From: Dyadobacter jiangsuensis
Lineage (GTDB): Bacteria > Bacteroidota > Bacteroidia > Cytophagales > Spirosomataceae
Reading direction: 5' to 3'
Length of the DNA stretch: 57,569 nucleotides
NCBI RefSeq assembly: GCF_003014695.1
Contig: NZ_PYAS01000027.1
Coordinates: 1-57,569 of the forward strand
In this document: positions 42,060-50,422 of the stretch, one piece after another
How positions within the stretch are numbered: the stretch's first letter is position 1
Layout: every line of letters starts with the position of its first letter
The notes under the pieces: model-generated
Told to the model about the DNA's origin: nothing
Databases searched by the model: none
The model's input: only the letters and a program-made list of their open reading frames with translations
Program-made: the position numbers and the translations under genes

Positions 42060-44105
42060 ATGAACTTTACACACTTCAAACTTTTCCTGCTTTCCTTCCT
42101 TTTCTGCTGCACATTAGGCAGCGCCAGCGCCCAGCGTTTTTATTCGGTGGTTTTCAATAAGTTGCCGCGTGATATGCAAGTGTACGCACGTGCAGACGAC
42201 AACCTGGCCGATGTGCCCATTTCCGGTGTTATCGAACTGGCAGGATGGGACCATATGTCGGTGGTAACGTACCGGAACAATGTGCGGATAGGCTACCAGA
42301 AATCGGCGATCACTTATGGCACTGGTACGACCGGCACATTCAGCATGACGCCGAAAATCAAGGCGGAAATGGCTGATTACTCCTTTGAAGTATACGCTTG
42401 TCATCAGGCCGACTCGGCGCTGATCGTGCGGCGTAATGAGGTGGTGGCAGGTGATTTCTATGTGATCAGCGGGCAATCCAATGCAGCCGCGACGGTTTTT
42501 GGAGCCTGGTCGAGCAAATACGCGCGTACCGTCGCCCGTACACCCGATCAGACGCCGGCTATTTTACCCGGCGACACGCTTTGGACCGCCGCCGCGTGGT
42601 CGTGGACGTATGTAGGCGCGTGGGGTCTCGAAATGCAGAAGGAGATTTTAGAGCGCGACAGCATTCCTACCTGCGTGATCAACGGATCATTGCCCGGTGC
42701 AAAACTCACCGATTTTCTGGGTAACCGGAGTTCCAACGACTCTATGAGTATCAGCTCACTTTACGGCAGTTTGCGAAAAAGGGTAAATGTTGCTAATCCT
42801 GCCCGTATCAGGGCGTTTATATGGATGCACGGCGAGCAGGAGGTATTCGAAAACATCCCCAATTATGCCACTGAGTTCGATCAGTTGCGTAAATATTGGG
42901 TACGGGATTATCCGCAGGTCGACCAGTTTGTGGTTGTTCAGTCGAACATCATTGTCCTGAGAAATGACACGCCCAATCCGATGGGTGGTTCCATACGCGA
43001 TTTCCTGAGACGGACTAAATACATTTACCCCAAAACAGATCATTTCGCGGCCGTTGGAACACCTGATTATGACGGTGTGCATTACCACAGGTCGGGGTAT
43101 GAAGAATTTGGCCGCCGGATGTACCGCTTTTTCGCTCCCGGCATCTACGGCTCGAAAGATTCGGACAATGTGCGGAGCCCGGATATTAAAAAGGCATTCT
43201 ATACTAACGCGGAGAAAAAGGAGATTAACCTGATCTTCGACGAAGGCCAGGAACTGAAATGGCCCGCGGATACTACCCTCAAAGGGCAGGACGGCAAGCC
43301 GCTGGTATTGAGCCTGAAAAACTTCTTTTTTCTGGATGGAGATGAAAAGAAAGCCGTGTTTTCAGCTGGAAAGGCAGCAGGAAACCAGGTGACGTTGACA
43401 CTCAAAGAAGCGTCCAACGCGACGAAATTGAGTTACCTGCCCTCATTCTACCCGGATAACCTGCCGTTGCAGGTGCCGTATTCATTTAATATAGGCATTT
43501 ACACAGGTCCATATCTATTGAATAAGCGGGGCCTGGGCGCATTTTCTTTTGACAACGTGGCGATTGGCGTGCTGTTGCCTAATGTTGCGCTTTCGGCCAA
43601 CCGTACCTACAATTCGGTGATACTGACCTGGCCCGCGATAGAGACGGCTACCAGCTATGTTTTGCAACGCAAAAAATCTGACTCGGCTCCTTACGAGACA
43701 TTGAAAACACTCAATGGGCAGACTTTATCCTTCGAAGACAAAGACATCGAGCTCAACGCGAAATTTACTTACCGAATCCAGGCATTCAGCGAGATTTCAC
43801 AGTCGGGATATTCGACCGTCGCAGTTGATTTGAGTCCAATCCTCGGCAACGAGATCGGTGCCAAAAACATGCTCTGGCAGCTTTTCCCTAACCCGACCGA
43901 CCGGGTATTGCGCGTAGAGTTTAAAAATGCGGCCACGGGCGCGATGGCGATTTTCAATGCAAAAGGTCAAGTTCTGCACCGGAAAGCGCTGAAAGCGTCG
44001 AAAAGCGAGGAAATCAATGTAGCCGACTGGCCAACGGGTACCTATTTGTTGAATTTCGAAAACCAGGACGGTGTAAGGACTGCGCAGCAGTTTATCAAAC
44101 GTTAG
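42060..44105 (+). CDS. Secreted SGNH-type carbohydrate esterase with FnIII-like and T9SS domains
   Basis: Exported protein of 681 residues from ATG 42060, where the signal peptide MNFTHFKLFLLSFLFCCTLGSASAQ begins; in-frame codons upstream (41982) would put 26 non-signal residues before it. The esterase part has block I VISGQSNAAA with the nucleophile Ser, WMHGEQEVFENIPNY, and the late DGVHYHRSGYEEFG with the catalytic Asp/His. This GQSN type occurs in sialate/xylan O-acetylesterases (SASA/CE6). A fibronectin-III-like domain (about 505-595) and a T9SS type-A sorting domain (PNPTDRVLRVEF ... GTYLLNFENQDG) follow. It likely removes acetyl groups from a surface or environmental glycan. Confidence 0.85.
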   Translation: MNFTHFKLFLLSFLFCCTLGSASAQRFYSVVFNKLPRDMQVYARADDNLADVPISGVIELAGWDHMSVVTYRNNVRIGYQKSAITYGTGTTGTFSMTPKIKAEMADYSFEVYACHQADSALIVRRNEVVAGDFYVISGQSNAAATVFGAWSSKYARTVARTPDQTPAILPGDTLWTAAAWSWTYVGAWGLEMQKEILERDSIPTCVINGSLPGAKLTDFLGNRSSNDSMSISSLYGSLRKRVNVANPARIRAFIWMHGEQEVFENIPNYATEFDQLRKYWVRDYPQVDQFVVVQSNIIVLRNDTPNPMGGSIRDFLRRTKYIYPKTDHFAAVGTPDYDGVHYHRSGYEEFGRRMYRFFAPGIYGSKDSDNVRSPDIKKAFYTNAEKKEINLIFDEGQELKWPADTTLKGQDGKPLVLSLKNFFFLDGDEKKAVFSAGKAAGNQVTLTLKEASNATKLSYLPSFYPDNLPLQVPYSFNIGIYTGPYLLNKRGLGAFSFDNVAIGVLLPNVALSANRTYNSVILTWPAIETATSYVLQRKKSDSAPYETLKTLNGQTLSFEDKDIELNAKFTYRIQAFSEISQSGYSTVAVDLSPILGNEIGAKNMLWQLFPNPTDRVLRVEFKNAATGAMAIFNAKGQVLHRKALKASKSEEINVADWPTGTYLLNFENQDGVRTAQQFIKR

Positions 44106-44111
44106 GCATAT

Positions 44112-45599
44112 TTAAGGGTCTTTCGCGGGAGGCGGGGCAATGTATTTTTCGTAAAACGAGTCAGGTTTTCCGAGATACTGTTCCGCCTCCTGCTTTGACC
44201 AGCGTTGCCGTAATGTTTCATACAGGCTAGGGTAGGCATCATATGGAATCGCCACGAACCCCGTATTCGGCGGACTCCACAGTGCGGTGATGTAGTTAAG
44301 CCTCGCAGCGCGGTAAAGCCGCCCGATCCCCACCGCTGCGGGAAGCACCAGCGCGAGCATGATGATGATGCAATTGGTATTGCCCCGCAATATGGTAAGC
44401 ACTTTGGGCAGCGGCTGGCTCGCGAGCGGATACAGCAAGCAGCAGCCGATTAATATCAGTACCGGCATCATACCGCGCAGCAGCATATCATTCACCTTCC
44501 CGACCCGGACCAGCGGAAACAGTAATGTAATGCAGATCAGCGTCCAGAACGGCACTGCAGAAATGCCGGGTAGTCCGGCACGGCGTGCTATCAGGTATGC
44601 AAAGGCAAAAAGCAACGTGTCCGCGACCGTGTTGACCAGGTATTCTCTCAGCAGATTGTCTATATCACCACGAAACTCCCATATCAGCCCATTCTCGGGC
44701 GGGTGCGGGTGCGACTGAAATAATAATAGCACAGGCACCGCTGCGATGGAAGGCAACACAATCTGTGCGATCAGCTTACGAAAAGTAATGCCCCAACGAA
44801 CCCATTGGAAAATCAATAGGAGCCCCGTGATCAGGCCGACAACCAATGCAGGAAAGGCGGCCCACCAAAGCGCCAGCACCGTTGGGAAACAAAGCAATGC
44901 ATAATCCAGCCGGTGACGGATCATATGAAAAAGCATTCCCCCCAGCATGAGTGAGGGAATAAACTGGTTCGGTGCCCAGAACAGATTCTCAATATTCGAC
45001 CAATGTTCGACGCCAATCTGCTCGTATCTGTATAATTGAATAGATCCGTGCGATGCTACGCCCTTGAATATCCTCGGAAAGTCTCCTACGCACAACACGA
45101 GCAGCGCCGCCCACCATTTCCGATCGAGCGATATGCAAATCCAGAGAAGTCCTAATGCAATACCGAGGCTGGTCCAGATCAGGATCGCGATCAGGGAAAT
45201 ATCGCCGGCCAGCCTGAAAATGGCGGCCGGCACGAGATAGTACCCGAAATAGTAGGCCATTACCGGACGGTTTGCCGGGAAACGAAGCGGCCAGTCGTTT
45301 TGCAGAAGGTCCTGAAACTTCGCATTGTGGCACCAGTGATCCATGGTTTGAAATGCGAAACCGGTAACGCCGGAAGCGAGTGTCAGCAACAAGGCAAGAC
45401 CTGCTGCAATGCAGATATCTTTTAAATGTATAATGCATTTGGGAAATGCGATTTCCTGCAATATACTTTTATGAAGAAGATGGATAAGAAGTGCTATTCC
45501 TGCTAGTGAAAGTGCGGCTTTGGCCCAATATAAATAGAATATAATATTGGGTATTAATAAATAAATAATTGAAACGAGGTAAAGCGTTTTGTTTCGCAT
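44112..45599 (-). CDS. Polytopic membrane protein of unknown function, possible GT-C type
   Basis: Integral membrane protein of 495 residues with about 12 hydrophobic segments and a short cytosolic tail (Lys/Asp/Pro-rich end). After the first four helices, a loop reads GFAFQTMDHWCHNAKFQDLLQNDWPLRF, with acidic and His residues placed like the first extracytosolic loop of GT-C glycosyltransferases, and PVMAYYFGYYLVPAAI follows. I do not recognise a precise family. The gene converges on the esterase gene (6-bp gap) and follows the solitary LuxR-type gene by about 70 bp on the same strand. Role in glycan transfer is inference from topology and neighbours. Confidence 0.6.
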   Translation of the reverse strand: MRNKTLYLVSIIYLLIPNIIFYLYWAKAALSLAGIALLIHLLHKSILQEIAFPKCIIHLKDICIAAGLALLLTLASGVTGFAFQTMDHWCHNAKFQDLLQNDWPLRFPANRPVMAYYFGYYLVPAAIFRLAGDISLIAILIWTSLGIALGLLWICISLDRKWWAALLVLCVGDFPRIFKGVASHGSIQLYRYEQIGVEHWSNIENLFWAPNQFIPSLMLGGMLFHMIRHRLDYALLCFPTVLALWWAAFPALVVGLITGLLLIFQWVRWGITFRKLIAQIVLPSIAAVPVLLLFQSHPHPPENGLIWEFRGDIDNLLREYLVNTVADTLLFAFAYLIARRAGLPGISAVPFWTLICITLLFPLVRVGKVNDMLLRGMMPVLILIGCCLLYPLASQPLPKVLTILRGNTNCIIIMLALVLPAAVGIGRLYRAARLNYITALWSPPNTGFVAIPYDAYPSLYETLRQRWSKQEAEQYLGKPDSFYEKYIAPPPAKDP

Positions 45600-45669
45600 T
45601 TAAATAAAATAATGTGTGTATAACTTATTTGAATTATCAACCGGTAAATAGCGGTTTAAAACTCCATTT

Positions 45670-45960
45670 CTATTTCCTGGCCAGGATGTAAAGTTTTCGC
45701 AAATAATCCCGGTTCACGATGCAGAACCTGATGAGGTTGCTCCGGCCTCCGATTTTCAGTTTTTTGCTGATCCTTCGCTTGTAGTTTTCAATGCTTTTAG
45801 GCTCAATGACGAGGCAGGCCGCTATTTCGGCTGTGGTGAGGCCATCTGTTATGAAGGAAAGAACGTCCCATTCGCGGTCGGTGAGTTGGAGGAGCCTCTG
45901 GTTGATCGACTGGTAATCATCGACCAGTAGTATGGAAGCATTTTCTGATACAGGGGTCAT
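45670..45960 (-). CDS. Solitary LuxR-type helix-turn-helix regulator
   Basis: Protein of 96 residues made almost entirely of a GerE/LuxR DNA-binding domain: LTDREWDVLSFITDGLTTAEIAACLVIEPKSIENYKRRISKKLKI. The HTH recognition helix is around PKSIENYKRRISKKL. There is no receiver or ligand domain. The first 30 residues include ILLVDD, which looks like the opening strand of a response-regulator receiver, but the rest of that domain is missing. It sits between two divergent units (membrane protein downstream, secreted two-gene unit opposite), so both are possible targets. A TAnnTTTG box is at 46026-46033. Confidence 0.8.
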   Translation of the reverse strand: MTPVSENASILLVDDYQSINQRLLQLTDREWDVLSFITDGLTTAEIAACLVIEPKSIENYKRRISKKLKIGGRSNLIRFCIVNRDYLRKLYILARK

Positions 45961-46025
45961 GAATAGCGTGTTGATAATGGTAATCCGAAAAGGGTTTTGA
46001 TCGTCGGTATAGCTTGGACGAACGG

Positions 46026-46033
46026 CAAAGTTA
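46026..46033 (-). promoter_or_regulatory. Candidate -7 box (TAACTTTG) for the LuxR-type gene
   Basis: Perfect TAnnTTTG on the minus strand, about 65 bp before the ATG. An imperfect hairpin (AAACCCCTCAAT with ATTGAGGTGTTT) lies just upstream at about 46054-46076. Confidence 0.42.
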
Positions 46034-46161
46034 TTTGTTTTATTAAAAATAAAAACCCCTCAATAATTGAGGTGTTTGGTGCAAAGTTTTGATGGGTAAA
46101 TGAAATAGGTGAAGAAAAATAGTAGACATAGTTTTACGGAAACTACTTTACATATTTCGTT

Positions 46162-48093
46162 ATGCACACTAATATTAAATTCGCCGGATACTTTCTGGCC
46201 TGGTTGCTTTTGCTAAATGCAAATGACTTGTTTGCAAATGGCCTGGAAAATGAAGCGGATATTGATCCGGTTTTGTTTTCAATGTCTGCGGATAAATCCG
46301 TGGTGAAAATCGGAGAAGCGTTTTCGATCGACATTCAGTGTACGCTGCGTGACTTTTCGGATCTCCGGCTGTTTCCGGTGTCGCTGAATGGCGAGTTTGT
46401 TTTGAAAGTCGTATTTCCGGATGGCTTTGTGCAAACGGGGGGTAATTATTATCATACGGTTTCTGGGAAATTGCTGAGGCCGGGTGAGAAGATTGTGTAC
46501 AGAATTACGGGCAAGTTTGTATCGAAACCGCCTTCCGGAAAGTTTATGCTGCTGCGAGGAACAAAGCAATCGGTCGAAGTTGGCCGGTTTCTTTACCGCG
46601 GTGAGCTGGCCCTAGCGGTTGATGACGCGGAAATAGCTGAGGCGGCTGCGCGGCAGACGGCTACGGCTGCTTTCAGTCAATGTCTCGAGGCAGAATTGAT
46701 GTCCGGAGCCAATGGCCCTGTGACCAGTGACCCCAATGCTTCAAACGGCCAGACGCGCGGTGCGGAAAACCAGTACAACCACTTTGTCGATTACATGGTG
46801 AATGTCCCTTCCGCGGGGGCTTATCAGGTCACGTTGCGGTATTATTCTTCTGCGGTGCCAGTGCTGAGTGTGACGGTCAATGGAGCCAATGTACAGACGA
46901 TTTCGCTGCCGAACTCCGGCTCCTGGAACATTGCCTACACCGATTATACCTTCTCTGTAAACCTGAATGCGGGTGCATCGACGTTGAAAATTGCCGGTAC
47001 GGGCGGTGGAAGCTGCCGTCAGGACAAGATTTGTGTCACAGGGGATGGTCAGACGTGCCCCGTTTTGAGTAAGGTGAGACTGCATTGGCGCACAGCAGAT
47101 TTCAACCGCCTGAACGGAGCAAAGATTCAGGGCTCGAACGACGGTTCTGTCTGGACGGATATTTACACGATCGGAGTCAACGCTACCGGCAGCTGGCAGG
47201 AGTTTACTTTTCCGAATGCCACGCCCTACCAACATGTGCGATATGCCGCCAGCCCGACCGGTTACGGCGAGTTGCGGGAGATTGAATTTTACAGCGGGGC
47301 TACCAAACTTTCGGGAGCAACCTTTGGTTCCGATCCGAATGTGGCTGCTATGGGCTGGCAATATGCCGTTGACGGAATAGTAAATGCATCGTGGCATGGG
47401 CAGTACGTGGGTATTGGCGCCCATGCAGGCCCGAGCAACTTCGTGGGTATATCGATTACCGGATGTGCGACAACTTGTATCAAACCTGCCATTGTGCAAA
47501 CGGCCGGGACAAATGTATGTCCGTCGACCAACCAGCAGGTAACATTGACGGCCTCGGGCTACTCGGGCAATGTGAGCTGGATGCTGAATGGAGTATCGGC
47601 TGGCAGCGGTACTTCCCTCGCAACAGCTAATGCGGGTTCCTACACCGCTTCCAGCAGCAACGGGGCCTGTACGAGCGGACAATCCCAGGTATTCACGGTG
47701 ACGCAGGCAGCCAATTGTGCGGCTACCGCATTAGTACCGAAGATTTCTTCCAGCGGTTTTCCCGAGATCCTCACATTATCAATTGTCGCGGACCCCGCCA
47801 ATCCCGGAGGCTGGTTGCTGAGCGATGTCGGAACAGTGAGTTTACCAGCCGGTTATGAATGGTCCTATTTCATCGGCAGCAAATGGCTGCGGACCGGGGC
47901 TAATCTGACCAACGAACCGTGGCAATCGAGCAGCCCGGGAAGGGTTGTCAAAATGGCTACGAAGATCGGGCTTGATACGCTCAACCGCTGGCCGTGTCCG
48001 CCGGAGGGCTGCAACTACTATTATCAAAACGACGCCGTCGCACAGCTCGCGCCCGGCGCGCGGGGAGGTCTCACCACTTTTATCTTTAACTGA
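46162..48093 (+). CDS. Secreted multidomain protein with carbohydrate-binding-type modules
   Basis: Exported protein of 643 residues. Layout: signal peptide (about 1-26); an N-terminal beta domain (about 30-160) I do not recognise (starts SADKSVVKIGEAFSIDI); a CBM6/35-like module (about 172-295: CLEAELMSG, FVDYMVNVPSAGAYQVTLRY, GSCRQDKICV); a discoidin/F5-8-type-C-like module (about 300-430: IQGSNDGSVWTDIYTI, GELREIEFY); an Ig-like repeat (about 440-520); and a C-terminal domain of about 120 residues of unknown type. No T9SS signal is seen. It is the first gene of a pair, with the next ATG only 2 bp after its stop codon. Possible role: sugar-binding surface adhesin or targeting subunit for the second gene's product. 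Confidence 0.75.
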   Translation: MHTNIKFAGYFLAWLLLLNANDLFANGLENEADIDPVLFSMSADKSVVKIGEAFSIDIQCTLRDFSDLRLFPVSLNGEFVLKVVFPDGFVQTGGNYYHTVSGKLLRPGEKIVYRITGKFVSKPPSGKFMLLRGTKQSVEVGRFLYRGELALAVDDAEIAEAAARQTATAAFSQCLEAELMSGANGPVTSDPNASNGQTRGAENQYNHFVDYMVNVPSAGAYQVTLRYYSSAVPVLSVTVNGANVQTISLPNSGSWNIAYTDYTFSVNLNAGASTLKIAGTGGGSCRQDKICVTGDGQTCPVLSKVRLHWRTADFNRLNGAKIQGSNDGSVWTDIYTIGVNATGSWQEFTFPNATPYQHVRYAASPTGYGELREIEFYSGATKLSGATFGSDPNVAAMGWQYAVDGIVNASWHGQYVGIGAHAGPSNFVGISITGCATTCIKPAIVQTAGTNVCPSTNQQVTLTASGYSGNVSWMLNGVSAGSGTSLATANAGSYTASSSNGACTSGQSQVFTVTQAANCAATALVPKISSSGFPEILTLSIVADPANPGGWLLSDVGTVSLPAGYEWSYFIGSKWLRTGANLTNEPWQSSSPGRVVKMATKIGLDTLNRWPCPPEGCNYYYQNDAVAQLAPGARGGLTTFIFN

Positions 48094-48095
48094 CC

Positions 48096-49619
48096 ATGAA
48101 AAAGCTGATCCTGTTTTGGGTGCTCCTGAGCACCCTGCCCCTCCATGCCCAAACTATACCAGTCACTTTCAAGAACACGATTCCTTCCGGCTACGACCCG
48201 ACTTCGCAGGTACCCGGTTTCATGGAAGTGAGCCCGAATATCGCAATGCCCGCGGGCCATGTACTCGTAAAGCCGCCTACCAAGCAGTCGTATACCTGGG
48301 CGCAGACGTTCGCGAAGGGTGGTACGCACTATAACCGAAATGAACTAGGCAATGAAGGCTCCCTGGCCGCATTCAGGAGTTCTTATCCCGATAAGGAATA
48401 CAATGGCGTCCCGACTATCCCGACGATTTTTGGATTGCCGTGCATCGGACCGGAAGAATGGGTGGATGGATACAACAAGAAATGCTGGCCTAATGGCCCG
48501 TTCACCGATGCGGAGGCCCGCGCGAAGGCGCATGAGGTATGGAATAGCGGCAATGCGTCCAATCTCTGGATCGGGGAGACGATGGAAAACTTCCCATTTA
48601 TGCCTGCCGACAAGCCCATGTGGAACTCATTCTATGATGAGCTGGCGGGGCTTTACGAAGCGAAGAAGGCACAGGACCAGAAGCCGTTTTTCCTCTGCCA
48701 TAACTATTTTGCGACAGGCCCCTATTACCTGGGAAACACCTCCAAAACCCAGGCCGACTGGGAGGTGATGTACACGCAGGATCCTTCGCAATGGCAGATG
48801 AAAACCTGGTTTCATCCTGGCGGGACATTGTCACGCACCAACACCGTGATGGAGGGCATTTACTTCGGAGCATTCGACCTCAATCCGGGCCAGGCGATGA
48901 ATTCGCTTTTTTGCATGGAGCTTTGGCAAAAACTCGGCAAATACACCGGGATGTTCTTCTATAACCACCACGAATGGGCACCCGAGTCTTTTACGGATAA
49001 AGTTACATTTCCCGAGGGCACATTTTTTCGTGCCGACAAGCCTGTACACGACCCGGCATTTCAAATCCTGATGGGTTTTCTGGCACACGAATACGGCAAT
49101 GTTTTCGTCGATTGGGGCACCTTCCTGAAACAACCGGCAAGCAAGAAACCCATCGGGTACTATCAGCCGGTGCACCAGAGCATGGATTACTGGCGACCCA
49201 ATGCGGGCGGTCCGGCCACATTTCCCTACTATTACCAATTGGGGGTGGGATTGCCGCCACAGGATTTTTATTCACCGCTCGCCGTCAGCAGCGATTACAG
49301 TTATTTCGGGAATTTGTTGTGGATGCAAACGGGCGGAACCGTTGCAGGCGGCACGCCGTATTATTGTTCCTATCGCCTCGACGGCAATGCGTGGATCGAT
49401 CGGAAGGCGTCAGGGTGCGACATCGTGAGTGCGTATTTTGCCAAAAGAGGTATTGCGAGGTGCCGCATTTCGGGCAACAAGATGGTGTTGTATTATTTCA
49501 ATATGTATGCGGATAACCTCCGGCACATTATCGAGGTCAAGCACCCGACCAACCCGGCTAAAAGTTATACTGGTACGGTCTGTGGAAGTGGTATCCACGT
49601 GGTGATGCTGGATGTTTAA
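48096..49619 (+). CDS. Secreted protein of unknown family, possible glycan-active enzyme
   Basis: Exported protein of 507 residues with signal peptide MKKLILFWVLLSTLPLHAQ. I do not recognise the family. It is rich in aromatic residues and has acidic motifs that would suit a (beta/alpha)8 glycoside hydrolase: WIGETMENFPF near residue 156 and FFYNHHEWAPESF near 287, then HEYGNVFVDWGTFL near 330. The C-terminal part (about 420-507) looks like a beta-sandwich. No T9SS domain. Its gene is tightly coupled to the carbohydrate-binding protein gene upstream (2-bp gap), so the products probably act together. The enzyme idea is inference and could be wrong. Confidence 0.7.
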   Translation: MKKLILFWVLLSTLPLHAQTIPVTFKNTIPSGYDPTSQVPGFMEVSPNIAMPAGHVLVKPPTKQSYTWAQTFAKGGTHYNRNELGNEGSLAAFRSSYPDKEYNGVPTIPTIFGLPCIGPEEWVDGYNKKCWPNGPFTDAEARAKAHEVWNSGNASNLWIGETMENFPFMPADKPMWNSFYDELAGLYEAKKAQDQKPFFLCHNYFATGPYYLGNTSKTQADWEVMYTQDPSQWQMKTWFHPGGTLSRTNTVMEGIYFGAFDLNPGQAMNSLFCMELWQKLGKYTGMFFYNHHEWAPESFTDKVTFPEGTFFRADKPVHDPAFQILMGFLAHEYGNVFVDWGTFLKQPASKKPIGYYQPVHQSMDYWRPNAGGPATFPYYYQLGVGLPPQDFYSPLAVSSDYSYFGNLLWMQTGGTVAGGTPYYCSYRLDGNAWIDRKASGCDIVSAYFAKRGIARCRISGNKMVLYYFNMYADNLRHIIEVKHPTNPAKSYTGTVCGSGIHVVMLDV

Positions 49620-49652
49620 GGATTCGGTATCCCGGTTCTTTGCGGGGTAGGC

Positions 49653-50363
49653 TTAGCTTCCCAGGCCGTATCTTACAATGCAATACAGCGCACGGAAACC
49701 ATCTTTCCAGTTGATTTTCTTGCCCTCATCATATGTACGGCCGTAGTAAGACACGCCTACTTCGTAAATGCGGATTTTGGGAATTTTGGAGATTTTGGCC
49801 GTTACTTCCGGCTCGAAGCCGAAGCGGTTTTCGACCAGTTTCAGACCCTTCAGCAGATCGGCCCGGAAGAGTTTGTAGCATGTTTCCATGTCCGTCAGGT
49901 TGAGGTTGGTAAACATGTTGCTCAGGAACGTCAGGAACTTGTTCCCGATCGTGTGCCAGAAAAAAAGGATGCGGTGTGGTCTTCCGCCCATGAAGCGGGA
50001 GCCATACACCACATCCGCATATCCTTCGATAACCGGTTTTAGCAATATATTGAATTCCTGGGGATCGTATTCAAGGTCTGCGTCCTGGACGATAATGTAG
50101 TCGCCCGTCGCGCGGCGGATGCCTGTGTGCAATGCCGCCCCTTTCCCCTGGTTGTATTCATGCCGGAAGTAAGCTACTTCCAGCTCAGGATTCTCTTCTA
50201 TGAATTTTTTAGCAACTGCCTCCGTATTGTCGGCAGAACAGTCATTTACAATTACAATCTCCTTCTGAAAATTACCTACCAGTTCAACGGATTTGAGTTT
50301 ATCCAGCACATTTCGGATTGTTTTTTCTTCATTGTAGGCAGGAACGATAACCGATAATTTCAT
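49653..50363 (-). CDS. DPM1-like GT2 glycosyltransferase (polyprenyl-phosphate sugar synthase)
   Basis: GT-A glycosyltransferase of 236 residues. MKLSVIVPAYNEEKTIRNVL opens the fold, the DXD region is VQDADLEYDPQEF, and the acceptor-side block VYGSRFMGG is typical of dolichyl/undecaprenyl-phosphate mannosyl- or glucosyltransferases (DPM1-like). The C-terminus lacks membrane helices, as in DPM1. It would charge a polyprenyl phosphate with mannose or glucose, which could supply GT-C enzymes such as the ones nearby. It converges on the secreted two-gene unit with a 33-bp gap. Confidence 0.85.
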   Translation of the reverse strand: MKLSVIVPAYNEEKTIRNVLDKLKSVELVGNFQKEIVIVNDCSADNTEAVAKKFIEENPELEVAYFRHEYNQGKGAALHTGIRRATGDYIIVQDADLEYDPQEFNILLKPVIEGYADVVYGSRFMGGRPHRILFFWHTIGNKFLTFLSNMFTNLNLTDMETCYKLFRADLLKGLKLVENRFGFEPEVTAKISKIPKIRIYEVGVSYYGRTYDEGKKINWKDGFRALYCIVRYGLGS

Positions 50364-50422
50364 CAGGGAAAGATATAGTGAGACTGTTTAAGAGTGAATC
50401 GTTATTGTTTCGGGGTTATTCG

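Noticed and set aside
46054..46076. Hairpin upstream of the LuxR-type gene as a terminator
   Set aside because: It has one mismatch and no gene ends just before it on either strand.
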